The notes beneath the pieces were generated by a model. It was not told where the DNA came from, made no database searches, and worked only from the letters and a program-made list of their open reading frames with translations. Made by a program: the position numbers and the translations under genes. Below are positions 4,375 to 5,609 of a stretch of DNA of 5,609 nucleotides, one piece after another. Location: assembly GCA_017860765.1 (NCBI GenBank), contig JAGDMY010000226.1:1-5609 (forward strand). The letters run 5' to 3'. This DNA comes from Chloroflexota bacterium (GTDB lineage Bacteria; Chloroflexota; Dehalococcoidia; Dehalococcoidales; UBA3254). The first letter of the stretch is position 1. Every line of letters starts with the position of its first letter.

Positions 4375-5601
4375 CTATTCCTCTCCATAGGCTGTCTCGC
4401 CGTGTTGGGAAATATCCAGACCGAGGGTCTCCTCAGCCTCGCTTACCCTGAGGCCCATGGTAACATCTATAACCTTGCCGATTATCCAGGTCATACCGAA
4501 GGCGAAGGCCCAGACCGCAGCTACCCCCAGGATCTGTTTAGCGAATTGCAGCAGATTGCCGTTGATCAGTCCCCCTGAAGCCGTCAGGCTGGCGCTGGCG
4601 AAGATGCCTGTGGCTATGGCACCCCAGGTGCCGCCCATGCCGTGGCAGGCCCAGACATCCAGGGACTCATCAATTTTGCTTTTGTTGCGCATCCGCATCA
4701 TAAAGAAGCAGACCAGCGATACGCCAATACCCACGGGAATTCCCATGATGGGAGAAACAAACCCTGCGGCCGGGGTGATGGCCACCAGTCCGGCGACAGC
4801 GCCGGTGGCGATTCCCGACGCGGTAGGCCGATGATAAAACCAGCTCAGGAACATCCAGGTTAAAGCCGCGGCGGCGGCGGCAGTATTGGTAGCTACGAAG
4901 GCGCTGGCAGCCAGTCCTCCCGAGGTCAGGGAGCTTCCGGCATTAAACCCAAACCAGCCGAACCAGAGCAGTCCGGCCCCGATCACCACATAAGGGACGT
5001 TATGAGATCCCATAGAAACGCCGTTCTGATAACCCCTGCGGGGTCCCAGCAAAATCGCCAGGGCCAGCGCTGATACACCGGCGTTGATATGGACTACCGT
5101 TCCACCTGCAAAGTCCAGCACTCCCAGCCTGGCCAGCCAACCTCCGCTGCTCCACACCCAGTGGGCTACCGGACAATAGACCAGGGTGAACCAGACTATG
5201 GAAAAGACCACTATAGCGCTGAATTTCATGCGTTCCACCACCGCGCCGGTAATAAGGGCTACAGTAATGATGGCAAACATGCCCTGGTAGGCCATGAAGA
5301 GCAGGTGCGGAACAGTAGTCGCATAGACAGAAGACGGCTCCATACCGACATTATTCAGGCCGAAGTAGCTTAGATTTCCAATAAAGCCCCCCGCATCGGG
5401 TCCGAAGGCCAGGCCGTAGCCGTAAACTACCCACAGGACTCCGATCAAGGCCAGACACATAAAACTCATCATGATAGTAGAGAGAGCATTCTTCCTGCGG
5501 ACCATCCCTCCATAAAAGAAGGCCAGTCCCGGCGTCATCAGCATTACCATTGCCGTGGAAATCAGCATCCAGGCAGTATCTCCAGGATTAATAGCAGACA
5601 T
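4375..5601 (-). CDS. amtB: Ammonium transporter (Amt/AmtB family)
   Basis: An apparently complete 408-residue ammonium channel protein (family about 390-450; trimer with 11 membrane helices per subunit). Seen here: first helix DTAWMLISTAMVMLMTPG without a cleavable signal peptide; the outer Phe-gate region AYQGMFA (Phe109); Trp150; the signature DFAGGTVVHINAG with Asp163 and the first pore histidine His171; GWFGFNAGSS with the second gate Phe219 and Ser223; and DVWACHGMGG with the second pore histidine His320. The cytoplasmic tail GLRVSEAEETLGLDISQHG is the conserved region that GlnK contacts. The start ATG 5601 leaves only 8 bases of upstream sequence in the window (GTGTTCAA) and no ribosome binding site is visible in them, so the start rests on family fit. 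The gene order amtB-glnK matches the Bacillus nrgAB arrangement rather than the proteobacterial glnK-amtB. The promoter is outside the window. Confidence 0.96.
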   Translation of the reverse strand: MSAINPGDTAWMLISTAMVMLMTPGLAFFYGGMVRRKNALSTIMMSFMCLALIGVLWVVYGYGLAFGPDAGGFIGNLSYFGLNNVGMEPSSVYATTVPHLLFMAYQGMFAIITVALITGAVVERMKFSAIVVFSIVWFTLVYCPVAHWVWSSGGWLARLGVLDFAGGTVVHINAGVSALALAILLGPRRGYQNGVSMGSHNVPYVVIGAGLLWFGWFGFNAGSSLTSGGLAASAFVATNTAAAAAALTWMFLSWFYHRPTASGIATGAVAGLVAITPAAGFVSPIMGIPVGIGVSLVCFFMMRMRNKSKIDESLDVWACHGMGGTWGAIATGIFASASLTASGGLINGNLLQFAKQILGVAAVWAFAFGMTWIIGKVIDVTMGLRVSEAEETLGLDISQHGETAYGEE

Positions 5602-5609
5602 TTGAACAC

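Noticed and set aside
3820..4578. A 252-codon open frame on the + strand across the glnA start, the leader, glnK and the end of amtB
   Set aside because: It is antisense to three well-recognised conserved genes, has no recognisable domain, and crosses several gene boundaries. It reads as a shadow frame created by the codon use of the opposite strand.

Overview
The window looks like a chromosomal piece of a strictly anaerobic bacterium, most likely a clostridial Firmicute of the Moorella/Desulfotomaculum kind. The reasons are the C-terminus of a nickel CO dehydrogenase that resembles the clostridial acetogen-type enzyme, a type I-alpha-like glutamine synthetase, purine-rich ribosome binding sites, and an NrpR-type nitrogen repressor, a family known mainly from methanogens but also found in some anaerobic bacteria. 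The genus assignment is an inference from remembered family similarity. No search was run.

Layout. On the + strand, the 3' end of the CO dehydrogenase gene (1-352) is followed by a weak terminator-like hairpin and a complete universal stress protein gene (400-864). Everything else lies on the - strand and reads right to left: amtB ammonium channel (5601-4375), glnK PII protein (4365-4027), glnA glutamine synthetase (3917-2553), a glnA terminator (2511-2472), a pdxT-like gene (2406-1891) and nrpR (1901-867). The stress protein gene and nrpR converge with only 2 bases between their stop codons.

How the genes work together. The minus-strand block is a nitrogen-assimilation cluster: AmtB imports ammonium, GlnK gates AmtB in response to 2-oxoglutarate and adenylates, GlnA fixes ammonium into glutamine, and NrpR is the probable 2-oxoglutarate-responsive repressor. 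The pdxT-like gene is translationally coupled to nrpR by an 11-base overlap. amtB and glnK are coupled (9-base gap). glnA has a 109-base leader with its own possible promoter.

Most notable points. (1) The pdxT-like protein keeps the Cys-His-Glu triad but lacks about 29 residues that carry the PGGES oxyanion loop, so it should not work as a normal glutaminase. It also has no pdxS beside it and sits between glnA and nrpR. (2) An archaeal-style NrpR with a single effector domain appears to run bacterial nitrogen control here. (3) GlnK has Trp and His in place of the two T-loop tyrosines, so it cannot be uridylylated at position 51. (4) A 15-base sequence in the glnA 3' untranslated region is complementary, in two collinear blocks, to the glnA leader, including its Shine-Dalgarno sequence. 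No stretch over 300 bases lacks a gene, and I saw no mobile element, CRISPR array or RNA gene.
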